DNA of 64,000 nucleotides. Origin: Pontibacter sp. E15-1. Its GTDB lineage: Bacteria > Bacteroidota > Bacteroidia > Cytophagales > Hymenobacteraceae. Both the position numbers and the translations under genes were made by a program. Each line of letters starts with the position of its first letter. The stretch's first letter is position 1. Of this stretch, positions 62,850 through 64,000 are shown piece by piece. The stretch spans positions 62,001 to 126,000 of the forward strand of contig NZ_JAKVIR010000012.1 in assembly GCF_022601975.1 (NCBI RefSeq), written 5' to 3'. The notes under the pieces were generated by a model. That model was not told the DNA's origin, did no database searches, and saw only the letters and a program-made list of their open reading frames with translations.

Positions 62850-63927
62850 ATGACAACTGAACAGGTTAGGGAGTTAAAGGTCAGAGTTGAGGCCTTGAGG
62901 AGGTATCTTTGACTACGCTGCCAAGAAACAGCAAATAGAAGAGACGGAGCAGAAAACCACGGCCCCCGATTTCTGGGATGACCCCAAGGAGGCCGAGAAG
63001 ATCCTGAAAGAGGTGAAGTTGGTGAAGGTATGGACAGACCATTACGAGGAGGTGGAGAAAGCCGTCTCGGATTTCGAGGTGCTGTTCGACTTTTACAAAG
63101 AGGGCGATGTGTCGGAGGAGGACATTCTGCAGGAGTTTAAAAAAGCTAGCGAGGCCGTGGAGGGGCTGGAGTTCAAGCGCATGCTGAGCGGCGAGGAAGA
63201 CCAGCTGAGCGCCATCCTGGAGATCAACCCGGGCGCGGGCGGCACCGAGAGCCAGGACTGGGCCGAGATGCTGATGCGCATGTACATCATGTGGGCCGAG
63301 TCGCACAAGTTTGGCGTGAAGCAGATCAGCTACCAACCCGGCGACGGCGCAGGTATAAAATCGGCCACGCTCGAGATTACCGGCGATTTTGCGTACGGGT
63401 ACCTGAAGTCGGAGATCGGTGTGCACCGGCTGGTGCGCATCTCGCCGTTCGACTCAGGCGGTCGGCGTCATACCTCGTTTGCCTCCGTGTTCTCATACCC
63501 CGTCGTGGACGACACCATCAATATTGAGGTGAACCCAGGCGATATCGATTGGGACACATACCGCGCGGGCGGCGCGGGCGGCCAGAACGTGAACAAGGTG
63601 GAAACGGCCGTGCGCCTGAAGCACAAGCCAACCGGTATCGTGATTGAGTGCCAGATCGAGCGCTCGCAGCTGATGAACAAGGAGCACGCACTCCGCATGC
63701 TGCGCTCGCGCCTCTACCAGATGGAGATCGAGAAGCGCAACGAGGAGCGCGACCGTATCGAGAGCACCAAAAAGCGCATCGATTTCGGCTCACAGATCCG
63801 CAACTACGTGCTGCACCCCTACAAGCTCATCAAAGACATCCGGACCGGTGTGGAGCGCACCGACGTGCAAAACGTGCTGGACGGAGACCTGGACGAGTAC
63901 ATCAAAGCGTTCCTGATGCAGGCATAG
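62850..63927 (+). CDS. prfB: Peptide chain release factor 2, programmed +1 frameshift
   Basis: Translation starts at ATG 62850, reads 20 codons and meets an in-frame TGA at 62910. Continuation in the +1 frame from GAC (62911) gives the remaining 338 codons. The protein (about 358 residues) recognises UGA/UAA and releases the peptide. The tripeptide anticodon SPF lies in [15 protein letters not shown], and the catalytic GGQ in [17 protein letters not shown]. Without the shift only a 20-residue peptide is made, so RF2 regulates its own level. A terminator follows. Confidence 0.96.
62898..62913 (+). promoter_or_regulatory. prfB programmed frameshift site
   Basis: AGGAGG (62898-62903), TAT, CTT, TGA, C. 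The internal Shine-Dalgarno and slippery CTT-TGA-C are the classical RF2 autoregulatory signal. Slow decoding of UGA when RF2 is low favours the +1 slip onto TTT. Confidence 0.95.
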
Positions 63928-63943
63928 CTACCTGTTTCCAGAC

Positions 63944-63985
63944 AAAAAAAAGCAGCGGTACCCTACAGGTGTCGCTGCTTTTTTT
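63944..63985 (+). terminator. Terminator after prfB
   Basis: A7-GCAGCG and CGCTGC-T7 arms around a 15-nt loop, 20 bp after the prfB stop. Confidence 0.9.
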
Positions 63986-64000
63986 CTGCCTTTTTCATAC

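Noticed and set aside
63013..63927. prfB starting at an internal ATG/GTG without frameshift
   Set aside because: The complete RF2 frameshift signal and 20 upstream codons from ATG 62850 are present.

Overview
The window looks like a chromosome segment of a Bacteroidota bacterium, most likely Cytophagales/Hymenobacteraceae and close to Pontibacter. This is an inference. It rests on type IX secretion genes (PorQ, a PorE-like protein, and a GH16 enzyme with a Por-type C-terminal sorting domain), on TAnnTTTG promoter elements instead of sigma70 boxes, on mostly absent Shine-Dalgarno sequences, and on a GC-rich coding style with abundant GGTATA/TATACC words. No rRNA, tRNA, CRISPR array or prophage was seen.

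Layout. 0-7 kb: tail of an MlaD/MCE lipid-transport protein, an acyl-CoA carboxylase carboxyltransferase, a SirB1/transglutaminase-like protein, a thioredoxin-like protein and a phosphopantetheinyl transferase (minus strand), then a WD40-DivIVA-FolB gene group. 7.5-18.7 kb (mostly minus strand): MeaB GTPase, a secreted beta-propeller, periplasmic trehalase, a REP-associated tyrosine transposase inside its REP palindromes, both methylmalonyl-CoA mutase subunits and a YkvA protein. 19-24 kb: secreted M20 amidohydrolase, a 5'-nucleotidase split into two genes, and DnaA. 24-31 kb: PH-like membrane protein, OsmC, GH3 protein, a small four-helix-bundle cassette, Dxr, RseP, a LysM protein and a DUF6702 protein. 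31.7-41 kb: PorE-like protein, Lon, PorQ, HslU, a spondin-domain lipoprotein and an SDR oxidoreductase. 41.8-46.3 kb: acetate uptake and activation (DUF4212 subunit, sodium/solute symporter, Acs). 46.3-47.8 kb: an AT-rich foreign island. 47.8-56 kb: DUF1835 protein, secreted GH16 glucanase, NlpE/META lipoprotein, truncated hemoglobin, MFS transporter, flavodoxin-like protein and Nudix hydrolase. 56-64 kb: PlsC, GatC, a 1013-residue membrane/TPR protein, an ABC ATPase, a PduO-type cobalamin adenosyltransferase, IlvE, and RF2 (prfB) with its programmed frameshift.

Metabolic links. The carboxyltransferase, MeaB, MutA/MutB and PduO genes are consistent with adenosylcobalamin-dependent propionyl/methylmalonyl-CoA metabolism, although they are spread over 60 kb. 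The acetate symporter and Acs form a compact acetate-use unit. PorQ, the PorE-like protein and the GH16 enzyme are parts and cargo of the type IX secretion system.

No wholly new multi-gene system is obvious. The most unusual material is small mobile and repetitive DNA: a transposase/REP unit whose palindromes show compensatory changes, with a related REP family dispersed elsewhere; a 163-bp MITE-like element in two full copies and one relic; a four-helix-bundle gene between inverted repeats that supply the stop codons of two ORFs; an AT-rich island with possible cassette-like ends; and a reading-frame-independent excess of GGTATA/TATACC. All homology statements come from reading the translated sequence, not from a search.
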